From positions 1-60,457 of the forward strand of contig JBOFEG010000010.1 in assembly GCA_051647685.1 (NCBI GenBank): a stretch of 60,457 nucleotides of DNA. Direction: 5' to 3'. The stretch comes from CALTSX01 sp051647685 (GTDB taxonomy: Bacteria; Chlamydiota; Chlamydiia; Chlamydiales; CALTSX01). Both the position numbers and the translations under genes were made by a program. The notes under the pieces are model-generated. The model ran no database searches. It was given only the letters and a program-made list of their open reading frames with translations, and was not told the origin of the DNA. Of this stretch, positions 26,934 to 36,699 are shown in pieces (the stretch's first letter is position 1; every line of letters begins with the position of its first letter).

Positions 26934-28454
26934 ATGACTATCTTTTTTAGTAGGAATGTTTTCAAATGGTTTTTTCGATTTATTCTTCCGCTATACTTTC
27001 TTTGCATTCCTATACAACAACTCCTGCCTAGCCCTTTATCTCCAATCACTCTTCCAGAAGAGCCGAGAAAAATCACTCCAGATTCAAAAGATGCTCCTCT
27101 CGAAGTATCTGGAAAAATCGATGTGAAACCAACTACTCGCGATGACGAGATTCGAGATAGGTTAGATAAGATCTTAAAAGCAACAGGCTGGTTTACCAGT
27201 TCTTCAGTGGCTGTAGTGGATGGTGTTGTCTTCCTAAATGGTTCTACTAAAATGCAGGATTATAAAACGTGGGCGGGCAATTTAGCGAGAAACACACAAG
27301 GAACCACTGCAGTTGTTAATAAGATTGTTATATCCAAGCCACCTATTTGGAATTTCGGCCTCATTTTCGGAAAATTACAAGAAGAATTTCGTCGGGTAAT
27401 CTGGGCGCTTCCCTCTATAATTGCTGGAATGATTATTTTATTCATAGCTTATGTAATAGCTCGATTAATTACCCCTCCCATCCGACGAATGTTGCATAAA
27501 AAATTTACTCATTTAATTCTTGCAGACGTAATTGCGAAATCCATTGGCTGTTTGGTTTTTTTGATCGGAATTTATATCGTTTTTGAGCTGGTTAATCTGA
27601 CAAATATTGCTATGACAGTAGTTGGAGGGACAGGTTTAATTGGTATCATACTCGGTATTGCTTTCCGAGATATTACAGAAAACTTTCTTGCCAGTATATT
27701 TTTAAGTATTCAAAACCCATTTCGGAATGGAGACCTCATCGAAATTAATCAAAATCTCGGATATGTCCAGAGACTCACTATGCGGGTAACTGTTCTTATG
27801 GATATGAATGGCAGTCATATTCAAATCCCGAATTCTACTGTATACAAAAGCGAAATCAAAAACTATACGAGCAATCCGAATAGACGGGATTCATTTATTG
27901 TAGGAATCAGTTACGATACCTCTATTTCTACTGCGCAGGAAGCCGCTCTTATCGTGTTAAATAATCATGAAGCAGTATTAAAAGATCCAGAGCCTTTAGT
28001 CCTAGTTAGCAGTATGGATTCTTCATCCATTAATTTGCAGATTTACTTTTGGATAGATAGTACTAATTATAGCATACTTAAAGTGAGATCTTCTTTAATT
28101 CGTCTAGTAAAAGGCGCTTTTTATGAGAAGCATATTACTATACCCGATTCATCTCGAGAGCGCTTATTCCCAAAAGGTATCTCTGTGGAATTAGTTAAGA
28201 AAGAACGAACAACAGCTAAAGTAACAGGCAGTAGTCTCGCTCCGAAATCACCCCCTGTTCATAAGGAATTAAAAACTGTCGCTACTAAAGCAGAATCGGG
28301 ACTTGCTAGTGAAGCAAAGGAGATTAAGGAACTCGCCTCTCAATCAAAAATGCCAGAAAAGGGAAAAGATCTTCTTTCCAATTCAAAACAGGAAAATGCA
28401 AAGAATGATAATGATTCACATCAAGGTAATGAAACAGATGATAAAAAGGATTAA
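26934..28454 (+). CDS. mscS: MscS-family mechanosensitive channel with BON domain
   Basis: The 506-residue protein has a signal peptide or first helix (about 8-28), a BON-like domain (about 70-125, DRLDKILKATGWF...VVDGVVFLNG), several helices (about 155-245), and the MscS pore and beta domains: GGTGLIGIILGIAFRDITENFLASIF is the TM3 pore helix and NPFRNGDLIEI the following beta domain. A long Lys/Ser/Glu-rich tail (about 425-506) looks disordered. MscS channels release osmolytes on hypo-osmotic shock, useful when elementary bodies leave the host cell. The start is 26 bases after lepB. Confidence 0.9.
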   Translation: MTIFFSRNVFKWFFRFILPLYFLCIPIQQLLPSPLSPITLPEEPRKITPDSKDAPLEVSGKIDVKPTTRDDEIRDRLDKILKATGWFTSSSVAVVDGVVFLNGSTKMQDYKTWAGNLARNTQGTTAVVNKIVISKPPIWNFGLIFGKLQEEFRRVIWALPSIIAGMIILFIAYVIARLITPPIRRMLHKKFTHLILADVIAKSIGCLVFLIGIYIVFELVNLTNIAMTVVGGTGLIGIILGIAFRDITENFLASIFLSIQNPFRNGDLIEINQNLGYVQRLTMRVTVLMDMNGSHIQIPNSTVYKSEIKNYTSNPNRRDSFIVGISYDTSISTAQEAALIVLNNHEAVLKDPEPLVLVSSMDSSSINLQIYFWIDSTNYSILKVRSSLIRLVKGAFYEKHITIPDSSRERLFPKGISVELVKKERTTAKVTGSSLAPKSPPVHKELKTVATKAESGLASEAKEIKELASQSKMPEKGKDLLSNSKQENAKNDNDSHQGNETDDKKD

Positions 28455-28567
28455 CTGTTGATTACCTAGAAGGTCTATTTTTCTTAAAAAACTTTTCTAT
28501 ATAAAATTGCCTTTACTTAAGAAGTCCTTATCCATATAGAAAACTTTTTTAGAGTGTAGAGATTGTA

Positions 28568-31500
28568 TTATCTAGAAGCTTCTGCTCGATTGAGATCAAT
28601 TGTAGCAAATTCTCCATTGAGATCTATAGGAGTTCCCTCACAAGGAGCAAAAGTGAGATCAGCAATTAAAGTCTCATTGGTGATATACTCTGCATGAGAA
28701 TAAAAAGCTTTTTTCACTCTTTCTGTTGTATCTAGAGTCACTCTGATGCGATCGGTGACTTGGAGCCCTAGCGTCTTTCTCATTGTATTAAGCCTATTTA
28801 CAAGCTCTCTTGCCATTCCTTCTTGAATTAGATCCTCGTTTAGATCGAGGTTTAATGCAACCGTAATACCACCCGATACCTGCGCAATAATGCCATCTCG
28901 AACAATAGAACCTATTAATAAATCCTCCGGGGTTATAGAGAAAATATTCCCATCAATAGCAATCGATATAGGATCTTCTTCAGTACAGGCAGAGGCTTCC
29001 TCGTAAGTTAGTGTCTGAATTTTCTCTCTCAATTTTGGGAGCCATTTCCCCACTTTTTTCCCAAGAGTTTTTAGATTGGGCTTAATACTGTGAGTGACAA
29101 ATTGAGACTCTTCATGAGAGAAGTGAATTTCTTTTACGTTTAACTCTTCTTTAATTAGGTTGTCTTGCTCCTGCAGAGATGTAATTATCCCCTCATTGGC
29201 AGAGACAATATAGGCTGTTTGTAAAGGCTGCCTGACTTTTATATGATTCTCTTTTCGCAAACTATGACCAAGATTTACAACTGCTTGAGCGAGTGCAGTT
29301 TTTTCTTCTAACTCTATATCTCGAAGTAGGGAATTATATAATGGAAAAGTAGTTAAATGAACAGAGATCGGATCTTCCGCTCTTCTCAAATTTTGGTACA
29401 TTTCCTCACTAATAAAGGGAATAAAGGGAGCGGCTATTTGTGCGAAAGCATATAAAACAGAATAGAGGGTTCCAAATGCTAATTGTTGATCTACTGGGTC
29501 AGAATCTTCCCAAAACCTACGTCGATTTCTTCGAATATACCAGTTTGTCAGCGATTCGATAAACTCTACTAGGGATTCTACAGCGCTTGATAAATGATAT
29601 TGCTCTAAGGATCCTTCTACCTCAAAGATCAACTTTTGTAGTTTTGAAATAATCCATCGATCAATTGGTAAAGCATTATGTGGAAATTCAGTATCTGTTG
29701 GTTGCCATTTATAGATATTGGCATACGTTGCAAAAAACACATAACAATTCCAAAACGGCAAAAGAAGTTGCCGGACAGAGATCTCAACATCTTTTTCAGA
29801 AAAACGCATATCTTCCCCTCTGACGGCGGCACTTCGAAGTAAATAAAATCGCAGCGCATCGGCACCATGAGTATCGATTATAGTGGAGGGTTCGGGATAA
29901 TTTTTTAATTTTTTCGACATCTTACGTCCATCTTCTGCTAGGATGAGTCCATTGACAACGACATTTTTAAAGGCAGAGGTATCAAAAAGTGCTGTACTGA
30001 GAACTGTTAATGTATAAAACCATCCGCGCGTTTGGTCGATTCCTTCCGCAATAAAATCAGCTGGAAATCTGTTTTCGATCACATCTTTATTCTCAAATGG
30101 ATAATGCATTTGTGCATAAGGCATTGAACCCGATTCAAACCAGCAGTCAAATACTTCAGGAGTACGCCTGTATTCTTTTCCTTCTTTGTGGATAACTATG
30201 TCATCGATGTGATGTCTATGGATATCGGGGATAGTTCTTTGAGATAACTTTTCAAGTTCTGACACACTGGATATAACGATATAATCATCTTCTTCACTTT
30301 TCCAAATAGGCAATGGAGTGCCCCAATATCTATTTCGACTGACGGCCCAATCTCGCGCACTCTCAAGCCATTTACCAAACCTTCCCTCTTTCATGTGCTC
30401 TGGTATCCAATGAATAGATTGATTAATTTCCACCAATCGATCTTTAATTTTTTCAACGGCGACAAACCAACTATCTACTGCCTTATAAATGAGCGGGGTG
30501 TCAGATCGCCAACAAAACGGATATCTGTGGCGAATCGTCGCTTGATGAAATAGAAGTTTTTCCCGTTTTAAATATTGAATAATCTGTTTATCTGCATCTT
30601 TTACAAATAAACCAGTGTATTCTGGAACCTCAGATGTGAACTTTCCATTGCTATCGACTGGACACACAATTTCGATATTTTCTCTGAGACAAACAAAAAA
30701 GTCCTCTTCCCCAAATGCAGGAGCTGCATGTACAATTCCAGTTCCATTATCTTCTCCAACAAAACTGTCTCCAATGACTCGGAAAGCATTGGGTCTTTCC
30801 CCTATAAAACAGGAAAAAGGAGGTGTATATTTCTCTCCTAACAAATTTTTCCCAAGACAAGTAGACTCAATTTCATAACTTCCCGGATCTTTAAAGTGAG
30901 CTGTTATACGCTTGGTTGCTAATATATAAAGGCTATCATCGACACGGCTTTTGACTTTAGCATATTCAATAACTGGGTTTACAACAAGCGCGAGATTAGA
31001 TGGCAGAGTCCAAGGAGTTGTTGTCCAAATCAAAAAGAATTCGCCTGGATTTTTTGTTGGCATTTTTACAGTAACCGCCGGATCATCTACGTCTTGGTAG
31101 TTCAAGTTCGCTTCAAAATTAGAAAGAGGGGTTCCAAGCTTAGCGGAATAAGGCATCACCTTAAATCCTTTATAAACCAAATCTTTTTTCCAAAGCTCCC
31201 CAAATACCCACCAGACTGACTCCATAAAATTGCGATCCATAGTTCGGTACGCATAGTCCATATCAATCCAACGACCCATACGCTCTATAGTGGATTTCCA
31301 TTGGTTGGTATATCGAAGTACGATAGATCGGCATTCTTCATTAAACTTGGCTATGCCAAAGTTTTGAATTTCAAAAGCACCAGATAGAGCTTGCGTCTTC
31401 TCAATTTCATTTTCTACCGGTAATCCATGACAATCCCATCCAAAGCGTCTAGGGACAAAAAATCCCTTCATTGTTTTATAACGTGGAATTACATCTTTGA

Positions 31501-31684
31501 TGGTACCTGCCATGAGGTGACCATAGTGAGGAAGACCCGTTGCAAAAGGAGGCCCGTCATAAAAACAAAAGGCAGGAGAACCCTCTCTTTGTTGCAGAGA
31601 TCTGTTAAAGATATCCATCTCTTTCCAAAAATTTAGAATTCGCTCTTCTTTTTCTGGAAATTTTTCTTTTTTAATTTCGAACAT
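28568..31684 (-). CDS. ileS: Isoleucyl-tRNA synthetase (eukaryotic-like type)
   Basis: IleRS charges tRNA(Ile). The 1038-residue protein has the HIGH box as HYGH in GPPFATGLPHYGH (about residues 43-56), the KMSKS box as KMSKK in DGRKMSKKLKNYP, the CP1 editing domain with WTTTPWTLPSN, and a tRNA anticodon-binding helical domain with WYIRRNRRRFW. Length and the YRTMDRNFMESVWWVFGELW phrase point to the type-2, mupirocin-insensitive form, as in other chlamydiae. It is on the opposite strand to lepB-mscS and its start lies about 200 bases from ssrA. Confidence 0.97.
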   Translation of the reverse strand: MFEIKKEKFPEKEERILNFWKEMDIFNRSLQQREGSPAFCFYDGPPFATGLPHYGHLMAGTIKDVIPRYKTMKGFFVPRRFGWDCHGLPVENEIEKTQALSGAFEIQNFGIAKFNEECRSIVLRYTNQWKSTIERMGRWIDMDYAYRTMDRNFMESVWWVFGELWKKDLVYKGFKVMPYSAKLGTPLSNFEANLNYQDVDDPAVTVKMPTKNPGEFFLIWTTTPWTLPSNLALVVNPVIEYAKVKSRVDDSLYILATKRITAHFKDPGSYEIESTCLGKNLLGEKYTPPFSCFIGERPNAFRVIGDSFVGEDNGTGIVHAAPAFGEEDFFVCLRENIEIVCPVDSNGKFTSEVPEYTGLFVKDADKQIIQYLKREKLLFHQATIRHRYPFCWRSDTPLIYKAVDSWFVAVEKIKDRLVEINQSIHWIPEHMKEGRFGKWLESARDWAVSRNRYWGTPLPIWKSEEDDYIVISSVSELEKLSQRTIPDIHRHHIDDIVIHKEGKEYRRTPEVFDCWFESGSMPYAQMHYPFENKDVIENRFPADFIAEGIDQTRGWFYTLTVLSTALFDTSAFKNVVVNGLILAEDGRKMSKKLKNYPEPSTIIDTHGADALRFYLLRSAAVRGEDMRFSEKDVEISVRQLLLPFWNCYVFFATYANIYKWQPTDTEFPHNALPIDRWIISKLQKLIFEVEGSLEQYHLSSAVESLVEFIESLTNWYIRRNRRRFWEDSDPVDQQLAFGTLYSVLYAFAQIAAPFIPFISEEMYQNLRRAEDPISVHLTTFPLYNSLLRDIELEEKTALAQAVVNLGHSLRKENHIKVRQPLQTAYIVSANEGIITSLQEQDNLIKEELNVKEIHFSHEESQFVTHSIKPNLKTLGKKVGKWLPKLREKIQTLTYEEASACTEEDPISIAIDGNIFSITPEDLLIGSIVRDGIIAQVSGGITVALNLDLNEDLIQEGMARELVNRLNTMRKTLGLQVTDRIRVTLDTTERVKKAFYSHAEYITNETLIADLTFAPCEGTPIDLNGEFATIDLNRAEASR

Positions 31685-31868
31685 AATTATTATTTAATGA
31701 ATCAGCAATGCCATCTATAGTAACCAAAAATAGGTATTCAAGAAAAGCTCTCCTTGCAAATATCTTTTAAATAGAGAATAATCAAGCAGTAATTTATTTA
31801 ATTTAAGCCCTTTACTATCAAAGAGACCTGGTTTTCACCTCTTCTACTGGAAAAAAGCAAGCCTCCTA

Positions 31869-31877
31869 TGGTATAAT
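31869..31877 (+). promoter_or_regulatory. Extended -10 promoter of ssrA
   Basis: TGG-TATAAT (TG at 31869-31870, TATAAT at 31872-31877) is a perfect extended -10 six bases before the predicted tmRNA 5' G at 31884. The -35 is weak, which is usual for extended -10 promoters. Confidence 0.6.
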
Positions 31878-31883
31878 ATGTTC

Positions 31884-32274
31884 GGGGGTGTACAGGTTTC
31901 GACTCAGAAGCGAGACTTATGTGGCATGCAGAGGACGTCGGTTGGCCTCTTAAAAAATCCGATAGACAATCAAATGTCAACAAAATCCAAAAAGTTGATT
32001 TCAGCCCTAAGGCTGAACAGCTTGCTGCTTAATTCTTAACCGAATTAGATAGCCGGTAGCTCAAAATGCGATCAGGAGTTTTGAAATCTACCGTCATATA
32101 CCTGATATGATTATAGGTTTGGGTCTATAAGGGCCTATAATCGAGATTTACTTACAGACTAGAGAGTTGAAGTGGGGGCGGCTGCCAGCAAACTTTCGAA
32201 TGAATTAGCCGATAAGCATGTAGTCATATAAATTGAGTTGGCTGAGGACGAGAGTTCGATTCTCTCCACCTCCA
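31884..32274 (+). ncRNA. ssrA: Transfer-messenger RNA (tmRNA)
   Basis: tmRNA rescues stalled ribosomes. The 5' end GGGGGTG pairs over seven bases with CACCTCC (32267-32273), followed by the discriminator A at 32274; CCA is not encoded. The T-arm GAGAG-TTCGATT-CTCTC (32250-32266) and the conserved 5' ACAGGTTTCGACT segment are present. The tag frame is open to TAA at 32030 and ends AEQLAA; the resume codon is probably AAC at 31979 after ATGTC, giving the tag NKIQKVDFSPKAEQLAA. Length is 391 nt. A recombinase remnant lies antisense over the last 51 bases. Confidence 0.93.
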
Positions 32275-33015
32275 ATTCTTTGTACAAAGTTTGTAATCCA
32301 TCATCTGTTGGAAGGGATTATGCACTTGTATTGAGAGAGTTATGTCATTCAATTCTAAGTTCTGAAATACCAAACGGAGAAGTTGTCTCTTTTCTTCCAC
32401 TTCAGAACTCTCGAATAATTTTCTGGCCTGAGCGGCTAATTTGAGCACTATGTTGGCTGTAACATAAAAGTTATGATCCGCTCTTTGATGGCTTTCCATA
32501 GCCTTTATTCCTTCGGCTTGCTTCTCTTTATATTCCTTTATCTTTTCCAAGTACATCTTCTCGTCGATGATACCGTCTAATTTATCCTCATAGATCTGAC
32601 TGATTCGTTTTTGGAGTTTCTCTTGTTCTTTGCGCAGCGCATCCATGCTCTCTTTATAGAATTGTTCCTCCGATTGGTGAATTTCTCGCAAATAGTGAGT
32701 AATGGTTACAATTTGTTCTTCAGTGAGAGAAATTTGATCAAAATAGGATACTAAAGGCTTCAGCAGTTCTTCCTCGCGAACATAGGTTCGTTTGCATATT
32801 CCCTTTCCATTCGTACAACTATAGTAAATATGTTTATTTTTTTTGATTTCTGGAGTCACGATACATCCACAATGCGCGCACGTTATCAACCCGTGTAAAA
32901 TAAAGGATTTTATCTTGGTTTTATGGGGTTTGGATAGATATCTATCGATCACTTGTTGGACTTGTTGAAAAGTTTCTACGGAAATAAGTTTTGGATCTAG
33001 AAGCAAAAAAAACAA
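32224..33015 (-). pseudogene. C-terminal remnant of a large serine recombinase, embedded in ssrA
   Basis: The 263-codon frame matches the C-terminal part of large serine recombinases: the linker LISVETFQQVQQVIDRYL, the zinc beta-ribbon (CAHCG...YYSCTNGKGICKR, C-x2-C ... C-x6-C) and a coiled-coil (about 105-175). The N-terminal resolvase domain with catalytic Ser, and the Recombinase domain, are absent; homology starts at the very first codons, so the gene is cut near 33000. The last residues (WRWRESNSRPQPTQF) are encoded by the antisense of the tmRNA T-arm and acceptor, as seen when an integrase runs into its attachment site. It is probably inactive. Confidence 0.85.
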
Positions 33016-33084
33016 TGTAAAGATATAAAATTTTTTCGATTAATAGAAAAAGATGTATTAGTATTTGTTTTTATAATTAGAGGA

Positions 33085-33303
33085 GTGTTTGTTCCTATAG
33101 AAGAAATAAAATACTATTTAAAAATAGAGAAATATATTCATAAAACATCACAAGCAATAGGACTATTCATAAAAATTGTAGATAATGTTTACAAGCTAGA
33201 AAACGCTTTTTATGAAGAAGAAAAGTATGAATATAAAGAACAGCTGGAGCATATAAAGAAGCAGTATCAAGAAGGTTTAAAAAATACTTTTATTCAATTT
33301 TGA
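33085..33303 (+). CDS. Small unknown protein or gene remnant
   Basis: The 72 codons from a GTG encode a Lys/Glu/Tyr-rich helical peptide. The same frame is open further upstream to a TAG at 32998 without any ATG, and the GTG directly abuts a GAGGA with no spacing, so initiation here is doubtful. It probably is the 3' part of a gene cut at the recombinase junction. No family recognised. Confidence 0.3.
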   Translation: MFVPIEEIKYYLKIEKYIHKTSQAIGLFIKIVDNVYKLENAFYEEEKYEYKEQLEHIKKQYQEGLKNTFIQF

Positions 33304-33337
33304 ATATTTATATTTTCCGCTCCCTTATTGAATAGAC

Positions 33338-34189
33338 ATGCATATGATCAAAACTCCCGCATCTTTACTGAATAGACGTTTTATAGAAATAATATTAGCT
33401 GATAAAACCTATGATCCTTTGTATGATTTAATCGCTCTTAATCCATTGCAAATAGCTGGCAATACTGTAGTTTCTCCACTCTCTTGCTATTGTAAAAGCA
33501 AATTGTGGTTACTTAAGCATACAGTAAACTTACAAAGTAGAAACAACTCTAGAGAACTCATTTATTGTATCAATAAAGAGGCTGAAGAAGCTGGAAGAAC
33601 CTTATCAATAGAAAAGACAAAAAGTTTAATGAATCGACTTTCAAACACATTGTCTTCCGTATACGCGGTATATGGGAATAATCAATTAAATCCCACTGAA
33701 TTTACAGAAAGAGATCACGATCAAGTTAGAGGATTTCTAAAAATGAATAAAGCATCACCCTATTTTTCTTCGGATTTTTTAGTTGATCTCTCTTTCAACT
33801 TTTGTCAAGGTGCGTATTTAGTTATAGCTCATAATGATCTCTATAGGGATATTCAAAGAGTATTTGGAAATAAATTTAAACCAGTGTATATTCCTTTGCC
33901 CTATCCTTTCGAAAATTATTATCCCGAAGAACAAATTGGTTATGCAAAACAAGCAATCTTTGTCCTAACGCCCAATGCTCCGAAATGGAACGATGAGGAT
34001 GGAAACACTTTGTATAAAATGATCTATATTGGAAAAGAAGCCTTTGGGGTTCTAAGGCATCGAGATTATCCACCAGAAATCTGCTTAATGGAAAATGCGA
34101 AATACTTTTCTTGGCGTGCTAAATTGGGATATCTTACCTTGCGAGAAGAACACGTTGTAAATCATATAGTTACCTTACAAGAACAATAG
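33338..34189 (+). CDS. Unknown accessory protein
   Basis: The 283-residue product has no signal peptide, no membrane segment and no motif I recognise. The C-terminal half is rich in aromatics and Pro (PVYIPLPYPFENYYPEEQ). It lies between the recombinase remnant and the toxin-like gene, so it is probably cargo of the ssrA-linked island. An alternative Met at codon 3 exists. Confidence 0.6.
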   Translation: MHMIKTPASLLNRRFIEIILADKTYDPLYDLIALNPLQIAGNTVVSPLSCYCKSKLWLLKHTVNLQSRNNSRELIYCINKEAEEAGRTLSIEKTKSLMNRLSNTLSSVYAVYGNNQLNPTEFTERDHDQVRGFLKMNKASPYFSSDFLVDLSFNFCQGAYLVIAHNDLYRDIQRVFGNKFKPVYIPLPYPFENYYPEEQIGYAKQAIFVLTPNAPKWNDEDGNTLYKMIYIGKEAFGVLRHRDYPPEICLMENAKYFSWRAKLGYLTLREEHVVNHIVTLQEQ

Positions 34190-34322
34190 TTGCTATTAGA
34201 TTTGCTAATCTAAGATTAATCTTGAAGAGTTCAAAATAGAAAAATGTGTGTAAAAAATAAATAAAAATTGACGAAAGAATTCTTTGTCTTTACAGTTTTT
34301 GCTTACCATAACTCCTTCTACC

Positions 34323-36377
34323 ATGCGAAAACTCAAACTTCTTCTTCATTGTTATCTATTAATTGCAACGACTACCCTTCTTGCACTGCCCAATAATAGT
34401 TTTCATTGCGTTAATCTAAAACCAGTAAACTTGTGTAGTCAATCTGCTGTACCAACTGATATTCAATCTATAACTTACGACCAAATTATCCACCTACTCC
34501 AAGAGATAGAGGAAGGAGATCTTGAAAACAAATGTTCGCCAGAACAATTAGAGCAAATCAATCAATTCCTTGCACTTCTAGCTGTCGAAGGAATTCTTCC
34601 CAATGATGATGAGGAAGAGGCAAGTATTACGGAAGATGTACAAGAGTTATTAGAGCATCGAGAAAATCCCCTACAACAAGCATTTTTATCAGGAGAGTAT
34701 GAACAAGGCACTTTTATTCCTACTATTTTGAACATAGATAGTTATGGCACTGTTATTCCTTGCGGATGGATCAAGAAGAGCTGGAAAAGCACAAAAGCCT
34801 TTGTTAAAAAACACAAGAAAGTCATCATTATCGGCGCTATTATTGTGGTAACCGTTTCCGCTGTTACTATTGTAGCCATTGCCTCTTCCTCAGGAGCTGC
34901 TTCTACTTTAGCTGGCTCTGCTGCAGCCATAGCGGCGTCTAATTCCTCAGATTCTGATTGGGAAGAAGAAGAGAGCTCTACTACTTCTTCTCCCTTTGAA
35001 TCTACGTTAAAAGAGGAAATTGAGTCTTTTAAGGGAAAAGTAGCGGAAGAAAATCTTCTTGAACCTTCTTTTTCTGAGGAAGATCTTTCGATGGAATCTA
35101 CAGGAAAAACTCTAGGTAACATCTGGGCTCATCAAACGTTGGAAGAAATTCATAATAATTTTGAAAGTTTATCGAGTAATAAAGGTTGTATAGAATTAGG
35201 GCACCGAGAAATTGATAAGAAATTCCCTATAGAAAATGATTATCCTTATAAACACCTTGCACTCGACTCTAACAACAAAATTTCACTACATCAAATCCAA
35301 GCAGAAAAAGCTTTTGAACTCGGATATTATCCGGAAGCCATTCGTAACCTAAATCAAGCTATAGATATTGAACCGAACAATTCCACACTGTATTTAGAAA
35401 GAGCTGCCTCTCAATTTCACATGGGAGAGTATCAACAAGCACTGCAGGATTTTGAGAAGTTTACTACGCATTCTCATGCTATCACTGAACAAAACCCCCT
35501 TTCTATTTCCGAATTTAGTGTAGGTTTTACCAAAGGGCTTCCTCAAGGAGTCTATGAATCGGGTAAGGGAATTATGACCTTTCTCTCCGACTTTGTGACG
35601 CATCCCGTTCATACTTCTGCTCAAGTAATGCAATCGCTCTCTACGTTAGCGGAACTCGTTTTTGAAAAAGAATGGGAAATGATAGGGAAAGCAATGGCTC
35701 CTGAAGTTTGTGAACTTGTGAAGGAGTGGGATACTCTATCTTCTGATAAAAAAGGAGAACTCGCTGGATACGCTATTGGGAAACATGGCACAGATATTCT
35801 CGCGCCTGGAACCATTGCTAAGGTTGCTAGTAAGAGTGTGAAAAACGCTAAGAAATTGGCTACGGTTTGTAAGAATATTAAGTTGGCTGAGGAAACTTTA
35901 GTTTTAGAAACTGCATCAGGGATTGGAAATGTTGCCAAAGTAGGAGAAATAGTCACATCAGGCAAAAGTATCTTTTCTATTGGCAAGTCTTTAGGCTTTA
36001 CAGAGAGCGAAATGTCTCATCTCAAAAACGCCGGAGTGTTAGAGAAAAATATTAGTGTGAGTTTAGAAAATCTGAGTTCACAGTTCCAAAGTGAGGTGAT
36101 TAAAGATTCAATTAAACAACATAGACATATTAAAATGATAAAAGAAAGCTTGACAAAACCCATAAAGGAAGTTGAAAAAAGCATTCGTAGTTATGAAAAG
36201 CTTATTATTGATCATAAAGACAAAATTAAAAATCCTCAAAATCATTGTTTGGGCTGGGAAGATTTACATGCAAAAAGGAAATCTCATTTAATTAATGAGC
36301 ATTGGCCTCAGGAAATTAGATTATATGAATGTAAGAAAAAAATTCTTCAGGATCTTTTAAAAGAGAGAGGAAATTGA
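34323..36377 (+). CDS. Secreted TPR/pre-toxin protein, candidate polymorphic toxin
   Basis: From the ATG at 34323 (better than a non-ATG start at 34284) the 684-residue protein has a signal peptide (1-22), an acidic region, a strong membrane-like helix (about 166-190), a second acidic low-complexity stretch, TPR-like repeats (about 322-386, with EKAFELGYYPEAIRNLNQAI), a helical pre-toxin region (about 400-560) and a distinct C-terminal domain (about 604-684) with conserved-looking K/E/H/W residues (YEKLI..HKDKI, HLINEHWPQEI). The modular shape and a short gene starting four bases after the stop match polymorphic toxin-immunity loci. The toxin activity cannot be named from sequence. Confidence 0.72.
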   Translation: MRKLKLLLHCYLLIATTTLLALPNNSFHCVNLKPVNLCSQSAVPTDIQSITYDQIIHLLQEIEEGDLENKCSPEQLEQINQFLALLAVEGILPNDDEEEASITEDVQELLEHRENPLQQAFLSGEYEQGTFIPTILNIDSYGTVIPCGWIKKSWKSTKAFVKKHKKVIIIGAIIVVTVSAVTIVAIASSSGAASTLAGSAAAIAASNSSDSDWEEEESSTTSSPFESTLKEEIESFKGKVAEENLLEPSFSEEDLSMESTGKTLGNIWAHQTLEEIHNNFESLSSNKGCIELGHREIDKKFPIENDYPYKHLALDSNNKISLHQIQAEKAFELGYYPEAIRNLNQAIDIEPNNSTLYLERAASQFHMGEYQQALQDFEKFTTHSHAITEQNPLSISEFSVGFTKGLPQGVYESGKGIMTFLSDFVTHPVHTSAQVMQSLSTLAELVFEKEWEMIGKAMAPEVCELVKEWDTLSSDKKGELAGYAIGKHGTDILAPGTIAKVASKSVKNAKKLATVCKNIKLAEETLVLETASGIGNVAKVGEIVTSGKSIFSIGKSLGFTESEMSHLKNAGVLEKNISVSLENLSSQFQSEVIKDSIKQHRHIKMIKESLTKPIKEVEKSIRSYEKLIIDHKDKIKNPQNHCLGWEDLHAKRKSHLINEHWPQEIRLYECKKKILQDLLKERGN

Positions 36378-36380
36378 AAT

Positions 36381-36653
36381 ATGGATGATGAAAAATATAA
36401 GGGTTACCTCCAAGATTCTATAGCAATCTTAAAAAAATGGGCTATGGAATCGAAAAAGAAAGCCGATGACTTAAATGATGACAATGATGATTTTAATCAA
36501 GGCCATCTAATGGCATATTTTTCAGTATTTTCTCTATTGAAACATCAAGCTTGGTCTTTAGATATTGATCAGAAAGAAATTGGTTTAGAAGACATAGATC
36601 CAGAAATTGATTTGTTGGGGCTTACTAAAAAAGAGGATATAGAACCAAAATAA
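36381..36653 (+). CDS. Candidate immunity protein 1
   Basis: The 90-residue acidic, soluble protein starts three bases after the toxin-like gene stop, suggesting translational coupling. The segment GHLMAYFSVFSLLKHQAW followed by an acidic DIDPEIDLLGL tail resembles small proteins that sit next to polymorphic toxins in many bacteria. The immunity role is inferred from position and size. Confidence 0.6.
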   Translation: MDDEKYKGYLQDSIAILKKWAMESKKKADDLNDDNDDFNQGHLMAYFSVFSLLKHQAWSLDIDQKEIGLEDIDPEIDLLGLTKKEDIEPK

Positions 36654-36699
36654 ATTATTTTGATATTCTTTTATATAAAATAGAGAGATTCATCAATAA

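Noticed and set aside
31798..31983. Minus-strand frame of 61 codons across the ssrA 5' end
   Set aside because: It lies antisense over the tmRNA promoter and 5' half, has no ribosome site and no recognisable protein; a shadow of the RNA gene.
34742..35986. Minus-strand frames opposite the toxin-like gene
   Set aside because: They lack ribosome sites and mirror the low-complexity acidic and Ala-rich codons on the plus strand.
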